NCBI GenBank assembly: GCA_002356455.1
Contig: AP017968.1
Span: 2,480,001 to 2,544,000 of the forward strand
Source: Fusobacterium varium
GTDB taxonomy: Bacteria; Fusobacteriota; Fusobacteriia; Fusobacteriales; Fusobacteriaceae
DNA: 64,000 bases
Direction: 5' to 3'
The notes below the pieces were generated by a model. It saw only the letters and a program-made list of their open reading frames with translations, made no database searches and was not told where the DNA came from. Position 1 is the first letter of the stretch. The number at the start of each line of letters is the position of its first letter. Position numbers and translations under genes: made by a program. This document shows positions 8,949 through 18,323 of this stretch, piece after piece.

Positions 8949-9572
8949 TTAACCTCCTAACATAGCTTTTAATTTTTGTAATCCTGAAAAATCCATGCTT
9001 TGGATAATCTTTACTCCTTTATCTTGGAAAGTATTTCTATATTTCTCCAATGTCTTTCTATATTTTTCATTTCCATCTCTATTTTTTAAATGTATGTGGT
9101 TATCATATATCTCTGCATTTCTTAAACTCTCTTCTGCTATCACTGCTTCAATTCCTTCCAAAGCATTGAAAAATACAAATACATTTGTTAAAAGAGCTTC
9201 CTTTAATGAAGTATTCATATATCTGCAATACTTTGCTAAAATATAATCAAAAGATATATATACTTCATCATTAGATGAAGCTGTTTTTTCTTCTTCTGTT
9301 TCTTTTTGCTTATTTAAAAGGACTTCTAAACATCCTGATAGAGCTGTCCATATTTCTTGATTACTAAGATTATCAATATTTAAATCAGGTATCATTATTT
9401 TTATCAGTTTATCAGCAGTATCTCTGAACTTTTTATCTAACATAGAAAAATCAATAGTATTTATTTTAAGCCATTCTATTACAGCAGGTTCTTTGATTTT
9501 ATAGCCCTTAAATCTTATTGTTATCTCTTTATCTTCTCTTACATACTTTTCCATATTATTAAATTTAATCAT
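8949..9572 (-). CDS. Probable tail assembly chaperone
   Basis: A 207-residue acidic, helical protein lying directly between the tail tube gene and the tape measure, the invariant slot of the tail assembly chaperone. No second frame is available for the frameshifted longer product seen in lambda G/GT, because the tape measure begins four bases after the stop. The ATG at 9572 has AGGAGG upstream. The call rests on position and size. Confidence 0.7.
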   Translation of the reverse strand: MIKFNNMEKYVREDKEITIRFKGYKIKEPAVIEWLKINTIDFSMLDKKFRDTADKLIKIMIPDLNIDNLSNQEIWTALSGCLEVLLNKQKETEEEKTASSNDEVYISFDYILAKYCRYMNTSLKEALLTNVFVFFNALEGIEAVIAEESLRNAEIYDNHIHLKNRDGNEKYRKTLEKYRNTFQDKGVKIIQSMDFSGLQKLKAMLGG

Positions 9573-9600
9573 ATATACCTCCTAATTTAACATTTATTGA

Positions 9601-9625
9601 TACTCCTCTTTATTTGAGAGGAGTA
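9601..9625. terminator. Stem-loop after the tail tube gene
   Basis: TACTCCTCT (9601-9609) and AGAGGAGTA (9617-9625) form a perfect 9-bp stem with a 7-base loop, 15 bases beyond the tail tube stop. The T-run on the minus strand is weak, so it may act as a partial terminator or an mRNA-stabilising hairpin. Confidence 0.55.
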
Positions 9626-9639
9626 CTATAAATATTAAA

Positions 9640-10176
9640 TTACTCTGTTGGAGCTGATGGTTTTGTATATTCTCCTATAGTAAATAATTTTCTATATGTT
9701 GGAGAACTTGAATCTTCATCTGAAGAAAATTCAAATGTTAGATCACATTTTGCTTGACCATCTTTTTTGAATGATATATTTGTATCTATCTTACAAAATA
9801 CTCTTGGTCCAATAATATCAAATTCTTTTGAAGTTCCTGCTGAAATAGGATGTACTTCAAGTTTTCCAAATTTCATTTCTTTACCTGCTGTTGAAAAAGC
9901 TGTTCCTGTTGCTCCTTTCTCATAAACATTTGATAACTTTGTCACTATATCTTCATTTAACCAAATTGAACACTTTAATGTTGTTTCTGATGGAATAACC
10001 TTTGATTTATATGGTCCTTCCATCTGGTCCATTTCTACTTTAAAAATATCAAAAGTATTTGTAAATACTGTATCTGATTCTTTTAAAGTAAGTCCTAGAA
10101 TAACTGCTTCTGATTCACCATCAAGTGTATATTTAACTTCACATTCCCCTAAAGGATAATCTTTTAATGTTGCCAT
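9640..10176 (-). CDS. Probable major tail tube protein
   Basis: A 178-residue, beta-rich, soluble protein located two genes after the connector and before the tail chaperone, matching the major tail protein of siphoviruses in size and place. The ATG has a good GGAGGTAAC ribosome site. A stable hairpin follows, as after the capsid gene. Without a tail sheath gene in the window, a long non-contractile tail is the simplest reading. Confidence 0.75.
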   Translation of the reverse strand: MATLKDYPLGECEVKYTLDGESEAVILGLTLKESDTVFTNTFDIFKVEMDQMEGPYKSKVIPSETTLKCSIWLNEDIVTKLSNVYEKGATGTAFSTAGKEMKFGKLEVHPISAGTSKEFDIIGPRVFCKIDTNISFKKDGQAKCDLTFEFSSDEDSSSPTYRKLFTIGEYTKPSAPTE

Positions 10177-10186
10177 TGTTACCTCC

Positions 10187-10666
10187 CTAATTATAAAAAT
10201 TTATTTTTATATCTCTTCCTGATTCATCTCTAAATGCTTTTACCTTTAACTTAAATATATTTATTTTATCTGATTTGAAAGTATACCCAGGTTCTATTGT
10301 TATACTCACATTGTAAAGTTCTATAGATGCTGTTTCATCTAATGTCTCTATCTTTAAATTCCCTTTTTTTAATAGACTAGAAAGAGCACTGTCTATACCT
10401 AAAATTGTCATCATTTCATTGGAGAAAAGAAGAGAAGTTTCAAAAGTTATTTTTCTTCCCAGTTCAATCTCTTCTTTTGCTTCACTGCTTTCATCTGTCT
10501 TTATTTCTTCTGTTATTGGAACTATTTTTAAAGTAGTACTTTCACTTTTTAAAGTATTTCCTATATCTGAATCATTAAACTTTATTTTACATGGCCCTAA
10601 TGGAACTATTACAGGACTTTTTACTTCCTCATCTTTGAAAATCTTATATCTCACAAGTCTATTCAT
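10187..10666 (-). CDS. Phage tail protein, unknown (tail terminator or second tube-like)
   Basis: A 159-residue beta-rich protein with an acidic Glu/Ser segment at about 56-69. It lies 10 bases before the tail tube gene in the same operon. The slot fits a tail terminator or completion protein, and its strand-rich composition could also make it a tube paralogue. No decisive motif is visible. Confidence 0.6.
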   Translation of the reverse strand: MNRLVRYKIFKDEEVKSPVIVPLGPCKIKFNDSDIGNTLKSESTTLKIVPITEEIKTDESSEAKEEIELGRKITFETSLLFSNEMMTILGIDSALSSLLKKGNLKIETLDETASIELYNVSITIEPGYTFKSDKINIFKLKVKAFRDESGRDIKINFYN

Positions 10667-10672
10667 ATTTAC

Positions 10673-11053
10673 CTACCTTATGTACAAATTCCAAGGTTTA
10701 GCTTTTTCATCTGTATTGGTTCCTTCTGATATCTGAGCTTCTCTCACTCTTTTTAATGTATCTCTAAAATCAACCATAAGATCTGCTGCAAGGTCTATAT
10801 AATCTGTATGTGCTATATGTTCATAAAGTTTAGCTAATACATAGCTTTTACATAGTCCAGATAGAAGTTCTCTTCCATTTTCTAACTCTTTTACTTTATC
10901 CAGATTTACGCTTGAAGCTATTACTCCTATTGCTGTTTTTTCAAGATGACATATTTCCTCTTGAAACTCACCATCAGTAAAGCCTGAATAATGTTTTAAG
11001 ATATTTGCAGTAGTTTCAGGTATAAGATTCTCTTTCATATATATGTAGCTCAT
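10673..11053 (-). CDS. Probable head-tail connector
   Basis: A 126-residue mostly helical protein between the major capsid and tail genes, the usual place of gp6-like connector or neck proteins. Tyrosine-rich N-terminus followed by amphipathic helices. The call is from size, helix content and gene order. Confidence 0.6.
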   Translation of the reverse strand: MSYIYMKENLIPETTANILKHYSGFTDGEFQEEICHLEKTAIGVIASSVNLDKVKELENGRELLSGLCKSYVLAKLYEHIAHTDYIDLAADLMVDFRDTLKRVREAQISEGTNTDEKAKPWNLYIR

Positions 11054-11071
11054 CTATGCCCCCTTTGAAGA

Positions 11072-11092
11072 AAAGAGGGAATATCCCTCTTT
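11072..11092 (-). terminator. Hairpin directly after the major capsid gene
   Basis: AAAGAGGGA (11072-11080) and TCCCTCTTT (11084-11092) pair with a 3-base loop, followed on the minus strand by TCTTC. It begins within a few bases of the capsid stop and could be a leaky terminator that raises capsid over downstream gene products. Confidence 0.6.
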
Positions 11093-11095
11093 CTC

Positions 11096-12067
11096 TTATA
11101 TTATTATTTCATATCTCTTAAATTTTGCAGTTGATAACACAATAGGCATAGGGGCTGATTTTCCCCATAGTCCTTTATTTCCTGTTGTTTCATCTACTCT
11201 TGTATCTCCTGCAATAAGTTCTGATCTTAAAATTTTAGTTTCATTTGTTTTTACATCTCCATAAGTTAGACAACCATAACCAACTGCTAGATTTTTAGGT
11301 ATTGATAATATTACTTTATTTGAAACATCAATAATCTTATCTTGTGAATCTTTAGCATTATATAAAAGCTCTATTTTCTTTTGACCCATTTCTAAATATG
11401 GAGTTTCTCCAAATATAAATTTAACTCCATTTATATTTTGCTTTGAGTTATCTGCCTCATCTTTTATAGCATTGAATATCTTTTCTCCTACTTCAACATT
11501 TGGAAATACTCCATGTTTAGTATGATAAGCTAAAATAATATTAAGCATTTCAGTAGAAGCTTTTTTTCCTGTCCAAGTTAATTTTTCTTCTTCTGTTACT
11601 CCTACATTTAATACTTTTTTATCTTTATCTGTATAAGTACCTTTCAAATACACTTCAGCGCACTGTTTTTCATATCTATTTCCTATAGCAGCTGCTATTT
11701 TTTTAGAGTATTTAACTTCCATTTGCTGTATTGTAGGAATTTCATTTCCAGTTGCAGTATACATTGGAACTCCTGCCATCAATTGTGTTACATCACTTGC
11801 AGAATAAGGAAATTGTCCTCCAATTATATCTGGTTCAAACTCTGTAATTTGATCTCCATCTTTTCCAAGAATTGGAAGAACTTCACTTCTTCCTACTATT
11901 CCTGCTGTTATAAAATGGTCCATCAAGTCAATAATTCTTATTCTCTCAGTTGGAGATAAATATTTGTTTCCTGATGCTTCAAATTTTTTCGAATATACCT
12001 TTGGTATATCTATTTTTTGCGATAATTCTGCAATAAGTGAAATTAAATATATCATTCTTTTTTCCAT
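11096..12067 (-). CDS. Major capsid protein
   Basis: A 323-residue protein in the canonical place after decoration and protease genes. Its length, mixed alpha/beta sequence and lack of signals fit the HK97-fold capsid family that accompanies lambda-D-like decoration proteins and Mu-type head genes. GGAGG precedes the ATG, and a hairpin follows. It would assemble the procapsid shell around the scaffold part of the neighbouring protease/scaffold protein. Confidence 0.85.
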   Translation of the reverse strand: MEKRMIYLISLIAELSQKIDIPKVYSKKFEASGNKYLSPTERIRIIDLMDHFITAGIVGRSEVLPILGKDGDQITEFEPDIIGGQFPYSASDVTQLMAGVPMYTATGNEIPTIQQMEVKYSKKIAAAIGNRYEKQCAEVYLKGTYTDKDKKVLNVGVTEEEKLTWTGKKASTEMLNIILAYHTKHGVFPNVEVGEKIFNAIKDEADNSKQNINGVKFIFGETPYLEMGQKKIELLYNAKDSQDKIIDVSNKVILSIPKNLAVGYGCLTYGDVKTNETKILRSELIAGDTRVDETTGNKGLWGKSAPMPIVLSTAKFKRYEIII

Positions 12068-12073
12068 ATTAAT

Positions 12074-12439
12074 TTAAGCCTCCTTAGTTCCTTCAATTTT
12101 TTCTGTTATAATTACTCCTGCCAATTTTAATTGTGATAAAGCTGTAAAATCTTCATCCCAAGTAATTTCTTGAATATCTGATTTTCCTATCATGACTAAT
12201 GTTGTAATTGTTCCTATTTCTCCATCTGTAGCCGTTTTGCTTTCTCCAGTATATAGCCCAACTATTGTACCTTTATTTTCATCACTTTTTACATAAGCAT
12301 AAAACTTGCCATCTGTCTTATCTTGTGCTAAAGGTTGTAAATATTTTATCTCCCCAGCTCCTAGTATTACCCTCATATCAGGTTGTAATCTTTGAAAACT
12401 TTTTTCTGCCTTTCTTTCTTCCCTATTAAAATATGCCAT
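12074..12439 (-). CDS. Head decoration protein (lambda gpD-like)
   Basis: A 121-residue protein immediately before the major capsid. The repeated short strands and the segment around residues 55-85 resemble head decoration proteins that trimerise on the capsid surface and stabilise it after expansion. The call combines sequence flavour with position and is fairly safe. Confidence 0.75.
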   Translation of the reverse strand: MAYFNREERKAEKSFQRLQPDMRVILGAGEIKYLQPLAQDKTDGKFYAYVKSDENKGTIVGLYTGESKTATDGEIGTITTLVMIGKSDIQEITWDEDFTALSQLKLAGVIITEKIEGTKEA

Positions 12440-12440
12440 T

Positions 12441-13445
12441 TTATATACCTCCTATATCTTTTACTAGTTTTTTTGCTTGTTCTACTGGATCATCTGATGT
12501 TACAGAAAACTCTTTCCCATCAATTACATTTTTAAACAACTTCTCAAAAGGACTATCTTTATCAGAAAACTCTTTTAATATTGCTGCCATACTTGATTTA
12601 TCTGTTTCAGAAAATTCAATTATATGGTTATATTCCTCTTCTTCATAGGCTTTATCTATTGCAAATTCCAAAACTTTATGTAATATTGGTGGAAACATTG
12701 AAATAATTTTCTTCTTAGTTTCTTCCCTTTCATTCTCTCTTGCAAACTCTGCTTTAGCTTTAGCATAAATCTGTTGTGGAGTTAGTTCTATTAGCTGTTT
12801 AGGAGAAAGTATCATTCCTAGTGTATCAGCTATATTTTTTAAAGTAGTTTCAGAAAATTCTGTTGTTTTTTCTACTGTATAACCTTCTTTTTTTAATCTT
12901 TCCACACTTCTTTTTAAATCTGTTCTTTCCCAGATAATATCTTGTAACCCTTCAAAATTTAAAGGTTCATTTAAATCTAAAGCTTTTATAACTTCAACTG
13001 TATTATCTATAACTTCTTGTGCTGATTCTCCTTCTTCAGCAAATTCTATTGTTTCAATTTTCTCTGCTCCTGTAAAATCTTGTGAAAATTCTGAAAATGA
13101 TTTATCTAAATCTTTTAGATGTGGTGGAGTATATCCTAAAATTGCTAAATGATGAGGTTTTTTATTATTATCAAATCCTATGCTTAAATTAGGATATTTA
13201 TCTTTTATTCCCTCTCCAAAAGAATTATAGTTAAATTCTCCTAATAAATATCCTTCTGTATCTACACCTGTAACCTTACATGTTCCAGCTATTGGAACTG
13301 CTGTTATAGGATAACCATTTTTTATCCAATCTCCTACATGGCCAGGAACTATTGAAAATTCACTTCCTTCCATTTTTTTTAAATCTTCTTTGGTATAATT
13401 CCCCTTAGCTCCATAATTACCAGCTTTAAAAATTCTCTTAGGCAT
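12441..13445 (-). CDS. Mu gpI-like prohead protease fused to scaffold
   Basis: A 334-residue protein. The N-terminal 120 residues, with an aromatic/Gly start and an I-L-G-Y-T-P-P-H-L segment at about 103-111, resemble the Mu I protease domain. The rest is acidic and helical, with several repeats of the E-F-S-E/D type, as expected for a scaffold that is digested during maturation. It overlaps the upstream virion morphogenesis gene by eight bases and precedes the decoration gene. Catalytic residues cannot be assigned confidently by eye. Confidence 0.8.
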   Translation of the reverse strand: MPKRIFKAGNYGAKGNYTKEDLKKMEGSEFSIVPGHVGDWIKNGYPITAVPIAGTCKVTGVDTEGYLLGEFNYNSFGEGIKDKYPNLSIGFDNNKKPHHLAILGYTPPHLKDLDKSFSEFSQDFTGAEKIETIEFAEEGESAQEVIDNTVEVIKALDLNEPLNFEGLQDIIWERTDLKRSVERLKKEGYTVEKTTEFSETTLKNIADTLGMILSPKQLIELTPQQIYAKAKAEFARENEREETKKKIISMFPPILHKVLEFAIDKAYEEEEYNHIIEFSETDKSSMAAILKEFSDKDSPFEKLFKNVIDGKEFSVTSDDPVEQAKKLVKDIGGI

Positions 13446-13992
13446 TTCTTCCTCCTTTTAAATATTCTTTTATTTTCTTTGCGTATGTTCTTCTTTGACT
13501 ACTTGAAAACCCTATAAATGCTCTACCTGGTTTATCTCCCCATGGTGTAACAACCTTTCTTCTTCTTGTATGAGTTCTTACCTTTTCACTTCTTCCTCTC
13601 CTATTTCTGATATGTTCTCTTACTGTTTCTTCTACATCTGTTTCTCCTAGTTCTCCTTTTGCAACTGCATACTGTTGATACGCTGCATACTTTTTATTAG
13701 TTCCTACTATTGCTGTTTTAGCTGTTGCTTTAGAATTAATGCTTCCCTTCAATGCTCCTGTATCACTTAAAGGTTTTGATGATCTTTTTCTTCTTCTTGA
13801 TATTGTGCTTTCTTTTAAAGGTTCCCATTGCTCTCCTTCTGGTGTTTTAGATTGTCTAAATCTCATATCAACCTTACTTTTCATATCTTCTGCTATTTCC
13901 AGCATTAATGATTGAGTTTTTATAGAAGTATTTTTAAGTTTTTCCATACCTTTTATCACTATACTGGAGTTACTTTTAAACTTTACATCCAT
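13438..13992 (-). CDS. Phage virion morphogenesis protein (Mu gpG/P2 gpS family)
   Basis: A 184-residue basic protein with the family landmarks: an N-terminal helix, T-P-E-G-E-Q-W near residue 70, an Arg-rich middle, and P-W-G-D-K-P-G-R-A-F-I-G-F-S near 150-163. Members act in tail completion or head-tail joining in Mu and P2-like phages. Placed between portal and protease genes, as in Mu. Confidence 0.88.
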   Translation of the reverse strand: MDVKFKSNSSIVIKGMEKLKNTSIKTQSLMLEIAEDMKSKVDMRFRQSKTPEGEQWEPLKESTISRRRKRSSKPLSDTGALKGSINSKATAKTAIVGTNKKYAAYQQYAVAKGELGETDVEETVREHIRNRRGRSEKVRTHTRRRKVVTPWGDKPGRAFIGFSSSQRRTYAKKIKEYLKGGRNA

Positions 13993-13999
13993 AAAATAC

Positions 14000-14092
14000 C
14001 TACTTTTTACTTTTATTCATGAAATGTAGAGTTGTTAAAGTTCCTAATACTCCTATTGCAATCCCAATAGCTACAAATCCTGCTGTTGTCAT
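14000..14092 (-). CDS. 30-residue single-span membrane protein
   Basis: A short frame with an excellent ribosome site (AGGAGGT, 6 bases before the ATG at 14092). The product is one hydrophobic helix of about 20 residues followed by a Lys-rich tail. It fills the gap between the portal and morphogenesis genes. Role unknown; small membrane proteins in late operons can aid lysis, but nothing here proves that. Confidence 0.7.
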   Translation of the reverse strand: MTTAGFVAIGIAIGVLGTLTTLHFMNKSKK

Positions 14093-14104
14093 AATTATTA
14101 CCTC

Positions 14105-16240
14105 CTATATTTTTAATTTTAATTGATTTTTCATTTCTTCTATTTCTTTCTCTTTTTGCTTTATTGCTTTTTTTATTCCTAATACTTGTGTTCCATAAAA
14201 ATTTCCCATTTTATTTTTAAGCTCTTTTATTTCTTTAGTTATTGTTTTAGAAACTGTTAATCCATACTCTTCAAGTTCTTCTCTACTCAATGTAATTCTT
14301 TTACTTCTGCATCCATGATGATTAGGTGGAAGATATCTATTCCAAAATGGATGATCTAATGGATAAACTTTTCCATTTAAAATTTGGCATATTTCAGATG
14401 TTCTTTCATCATCTATTGCATCATACAATCCATAAGGTTTGTTTTTCTTATTAAGTTCTTGATTATAGAATGCTCCTGCATTATATGAACTCTGCATATT
14501 ATTTCTATATACCAGCTCTAAATACCATGGACTATCTCCTAATCCAGTTTTATCTAAAATTGTTTTACTAGTCTCTACCCAATCTTTAAATGTACCTCCA
14601 TTACTTAAATTATCTAAAAGATTATTATATAGAGTTCTTGTTGTTTCTAATTCCAAACTTCTTTTAATATAAAAGAATGTTTCATTTACTTTTTTAGTAA
14701 TATCATCTAGATGGTCATACAGAATAGGAAATTTCTTTATAAACCAATTTATCGCTTTGCTAAATGGTAAATTAAAAGGATCTTTCTCATCAGATGAAAA
14801 TTCCATCAATGGATTTTCTAATTCATCTATATAGCCTTTTAAATAAGTTATAATCATTTTTTCTTTTAGTTCACTCAAATCAAATGAGAAACTTTCTAAG
14901 TCATTTATATTTTTTATTTCTTTAAATTTTTCTTTAAGTTGCTTAGTTAAAGTTTCAGTAAAATCTTTTATTCCAGGAGAAATGGTTTCTTCAAATGCTA
15001 AAACTCTTTCTTTATTTTCTTCAAATAGATCATCTAGTTTTTTTTTACTGAACTCTGCTCCTATTCCGTTTGCATATATTTGTTCTGGCTTTTCTATAAG
15101 GAATTCTGGAGAGATTCCTAAATGTTCTGAAATATATTCTGCTGTAACCTTATAACCTGTACTTGATAACTTTTGCAGATTATCTAATTTCACTGTTTTA
15201 AGTTCTTCCTGCTGCTTTTCCCTTGCTATTTTCTCTTCTTCTGTAAATATTTTTTCTAATGTAAATTCAAAATCTTTAGGATTATATCCATGATATTTTG
15301 AATCTATCTCTAGCAGCTGAAACAGTGAATCTGTAACAAATTTACATATTTCTTCTACTACTTCATCAAATCCTTCTTTATGAATTTCTCCTAAACTATA
15401 TGAACCTGTTCCTCCACCATTATCCATTGTTAAAGTAGAACCTAATATATTTTGCACCAGTTTTTCCTTTTCTCTGTTTTCAAGTTCTGTATATATCTTT
15501 GGATCCAAATCTGAGAGTTTTATAAATTGGATAGCTTTATTTAAATCAAACTCTCTACTTGGTGATCTTACTGGAACTGCTATTGAAATCATCCCTTCTG
15601 GCTTTTCAATACTTTTAGCTATCTCATCTCTTTCTGCTTTTGTACTATTTATATCTACAGGATAAACAGGAATAACAGATCCATATTTTTTTGATAAACC
15701 TCTTAATTGATTTTCATATAATTCTTTATTCAGAAATGATTGTTGGCAGCTTTCAAATATACTTTTTCCTGTCGGCATTGCTGGATTCCATTTATGAATA
15801 CTTAATAAAAACTTATCTCTATTAAGCTCCATTTCTTCAGAACCTATTTTTAATTTCCATTTTTTATCTGAGTATGAAATATACTCAAAGGGTATTGGAA
15901 TTAATGCTTCTATGCTAAAGTCTGAGTTATAAATTATTTCAAAACAACTATATCCAAAATATCTAGCAGTTATTAAATGATTTACAATTCTATTAAACTT
16001 TATTCCTGAAAACCTTTCTTGAATTTCCTTTTCTAATTCTAAAGATTCTACTTTTTTACTTATTGGAAGTAATTTTCTCCCTGATACTGCTCTTTCAAGC
16101 TTCTGTAGAGCTGAGGTTATATCTATATCTTTCAAAAGCTTTTTTATAAAATCACTTGTTAAATCACTGCTGTCACTTGGTATTCCTTTAAAAAGCTCAG
16201 TAACTACTGATAACATAAATTCTTTTTTTATTTTTCTCAC
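14105..16240 (-). CDS. Fused portal (DUF935) and Mu F-like head morphogenesis protein
   Basis: A 711-residue protein joining two functions. Residues about 30-430 match the DUF935/Mu gp29 portal. Residues about 580-680 match the Mu F/SPP1 gp7 minicapsid domain, including a segment with D-D-E-R-T-S-E-I-C and P-P-N-H-H-G-C-R-S. Separate genes in Mu, they are one frame here with no stop between. The start is GTG at 16240, overlapping the terminase stop (GTGA); an ATG eight codons later is possible. It would form the dodecameric portal and bring the F domain into the procapsid. Confidence 0.9.
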   Translation of the reverse strand: MRKIKKEFMLSVVTELFKGIPSDSSDLTSDFIKKLLKDIDITSALQKLERAVSGRKLLPISKKVESLELEKEIQERFSGIKFNRIVNHLITARYFGYSCFEIIYNSDFSIEALIPIPFEYISYSDKKWKLKIGSEEMELNRDKFLLSIHKWNPAMPTGKSIFESCQQSFLNKELYENQLRGLSKKYGSVIPVYPVDINSTKAERDEIAKSIEKPEGMISIAVPVRSPSREFDLNKAIQFIKLSDLDPKIYTELENREKEKLVQNILGSTLTMDNGGGTGSYSLGEIHKEGFDEVVEEICKFVTDSLFQLLEIDSKYHGYNPKDFEFTLEKIFTEEEKIAREKQQEELKTVKLDNLQKLSSTGYKVTAEYISEHLGISPEFLIEKPEQIYANGIGAEFSKKKLDDLFEENKERVLAFEETISPGIKDFTETLTKQLKEKFKEIKNINDLESFSFDLSELKEKMIITYLKGYIDELENPLMEFSSDEKDPFNLPFSKAINWFIKKFPILYDHLDDITKKVNETFFYIKRSLELETTRTLYNNLLDNLSNGGTFKDWVETSKTILDKTGLGDSPWYLELVYRNNMQSSYNAGAFYNQELNKKNKPYGLYDAIDDERTSEICQILNGKVYPLDHPFWNRYLPPNHHGCRSKRITLSREELEEYGLTVSKTITKEIKELKNKMGNFYGTQVLGIKKAIKQKEKEIEEMKNQLKLKI

Positions 16241-17547
16241 CCCCTTCTAGTTCCATAAAATGTTTTTAATCTTTTCTTAAGTGGAGTATATTCAAATTCT
16301 TCCAATCCATATCCCATTGCTGCAATACTATGAGCATCTATATTATATTTTCCAGATTTCATACTTCCATCTGAATTTTTTTTATATACACAGCTTTCAA
16401 CTTCTTCTTTTGTATTAGGGCATCTTTTAATATCTATAACTATTCTTGAAAAACTCCTTAGCATTTGTTCATGATAATCAACTGATCCTTTTCCTTTTGT
16501 AGCTCCTGCGATATTATAGCCAGCATCATAAAAATCTGCTATTGTCTGGCTTGAAGCACTATCTGCATATATTGGAATATTTCCCTCTCTTAAAGGTTCT
16601 AACTCATCAAAGAGTTCAAGTGTTAGTTTTCCTTTGTTATAGTATTCCCAATAAATATAAAGTTCATTCAAATATGGATTAACAGCCATTTTCAAACCAC
16701 ATGTATAAGATATAGAAAATCCCCAGTCTATACCTCTATGAAGATTACTATTATCAATTTTTTCTTGTACATATTTTTCAAATACATTTTCTTCAAAGAC
16801 TGCATTGTATAAAACTAATTCTCCATCAGCTCCAAATTTCCCCTCTTTTGCTATTCTTCGTATTCTTGGATCTTTTTCAGATTCAAGTTCATAAATAAAA
16901 TTTACAGGTAGAAAAGGATTGTCTTTATAAGTAGAGTGATGAACTTTTATAATAACTTGTTCTTTTCTCCCATCTTCTAAAACTACTTTTTCAGTTTTAG
17001 TTAAAAACCTTTTTGTATATAACTCTTCTTCATCAAAATTAAAGCCAGCATCTGTAAAGAACATTTTATAGATTGAAGAATTTTTTGATACAGGATTACA
17101 CATAAGAACAAAATGTGATCTTATCCCTTTTACTCTTAATCTTTTTCTTAGTTCTTTAATATCATCTAATGTTAATTCATCAGCTTCCTCAATAACTATA
17201 TAGTCTATATTTTTTATAGATTTTAGTTTTCTATAGTCATCCATACCTTTAAATATAATTCTAGATCTATTCATTACATTTTGAACTTCCAAAGGTGATT
17301 TCATAAATTTCCACTCATCTAAAATATCTAATTGATCAGAAGCATCTAAAATATCCTCATAGCAACTCTCTTTATGAGTAGCAAAAACTTTTCTAATTAC
17401 AAGAACTTTTCTTTTCTCTTTAGAAGAATCAAGAACCATTTTAGAAAATCCAGTAAAACTTTTCCCAGATCCATATCCACCTATCATTAACAAAATATCA
17501 AAATCATCATCTGCAAAAACTTTATAGAAATGTTCAACTATTTGCAT
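16237..17547 (-). CDS. terL: Terminase large subunit
   Basis: A 436-residue DNA-packaging motor. Walker A is G-G-Y-G-S-G-K-S at about 23-30, Walker B is Y-I-V-I-E-E-A-D-E-L at about 115-124, and the nuclease domain starts near G-I-D-W-G at about 271. The sequence is of the PBSX/Terminase_3 type. It overlaps both the small subunit gene and the portal gene, so the packaging genes are translationally coupled. Confidence 0.95.
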   Translation of the reverse strand: MQIVEHFYKVFADDDFDILLMIGGYGSGKSFTGFSKMVLDSSKEKRKVLVIRKVFATHKESCYEDILDASDQLDILDEWKFMKSPLEVQNVMNRSRIIFKGMDDYRKLKSIKNIDYIVIEEADELTLDDIKELRKRLRVKGIRSHFVLMCNPVSKNSSIYKMFFTDAGFNFDEEELYTKRFLTKTEKVVLEDGRKEQVIIKVHHSTYKDNPFLPVNFIYELESEKDPRIRRIAKEGKFGADGELVLYNAVFEENVFEKYVQEKIDNSNLHRGIDWGFSISYTCGLKMAVNPYLNELYIYWEYYNKGKLTLELFDELEPLREGNIPIYADSASSQTIADFYDAGYNIAGATKGKGSVDYHEQMLRSFSRIVIDIKRCPNTKEEVESCVYKKNSDGSMKSGKYNIDAHSIAAMGYGLEEFEYTPLKKRLKTFYGTRRG

Positions 17548-18289
17548 TTGGTTTTATCACCTCTATAGTGATTTTTCTATTCATTTTCTTTTCATAATTA
17601 TCAATAGATTCTTGAGCTTTTTTAGTTTCTAATTCCAATAGCCCCTCTTTAACAGCAACATCTTTCTTCTTTAGTGTCAGCTCACTTTTCTTAATATCAG
17701 ATAACTTCTCTCGAATTCCATCTGCTGCCTTAGCTCCTAGGAAATCACCCCATACCGAAGCCGCTTGAATAGCTGCTCCAAAGCTTTTACTATCTTTAGA
17801 AGCTTCACTCATAATTTTTTCAAGCATTCCCAAAACTTCCCCAGTTCCAAATTTGCTTGTTTCCAGGTATGCTTTTTTCTGCTCTTCAAATACAGATTGT
17901 AGCTTTTTATTTTTTTTTAATTTAGAAGCTGCGTCTCGTGGATGCTTATATCCTGCCTTTTCTGCTGCAAGAGTTGGTTTCTCTCCCTGGAGGCAATAAT
18001 ACAAGAAATCTATCTGCATATCTGATAAACTTTCCAGATTATAAATTCTTGTCAAGTCCTCTTTTGTGATATTTTTTGATACTTTTTCAAGTTCTTCTAA
18101 GGATTCTGTAAATAGCTTATAGTACCTATTCACAATGTTTTTTATAGAGCTCTCTGAGTACTCTTTTAATCTAGATTGAGTTTCCTTTATCCTGTCATCT
18201 TTCTTTTTCCCAAAATTTGAGATCTGGAGAGAATGAAACAATCCTAAGATCTCTATATGTTTTTTGCTAAGTGGAGTTTTCTTTATCAA
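17534..18289 (-). CDS. terS: Terminase small subunit
   Basis: A 251-residue protein. I chose TTG at 18289 because AAGGAGG lies about 7 bases before it; the frame opens slightly earlier at another TTG without such a site. Residues about 75-140 include an H-T-H-type segment (L-A-A-E-K-A-G-Y) typical of Terminase_2 DNA-binding domains, followed by oligomerisation helices and a Lys-rich end. It recognises the packaging site, which by analogy should be close by. Confidence 0.88.
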   Translation of the reverse strand: MIKKTPLSKKHIEILGLFHSLQISNFGKKKDDRIKETQSRLKEYSESSIKNIVNRYYKLFTESLEELEKVSKNITKEDLTRIYNLESLSDMQIDFLYYCLQGEKPTLAAEKAGYKHPRDAASKLKKNKKLQSVFEEQKKAYLETSKFGTGEVLGMLEKIMSEASKDSKSFGAAIQAASVWGDFLGAKAADGIREKLSDIKKSELTLKKKDVAVKEGLLELETKKAQESIDNYEKKMNRKITIEVIKPNANS

Positions 18290-18323
18290 GTTTTTTCCTC
18301 CTTCCTTCAAATTTTTTTTTATA

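Noticed and set aside
8940-9572. Programmed frameshift in the tail chaperone
   Set aside because: The tape measure starts four bases after the stop, and no alternative frame of useful length exists.
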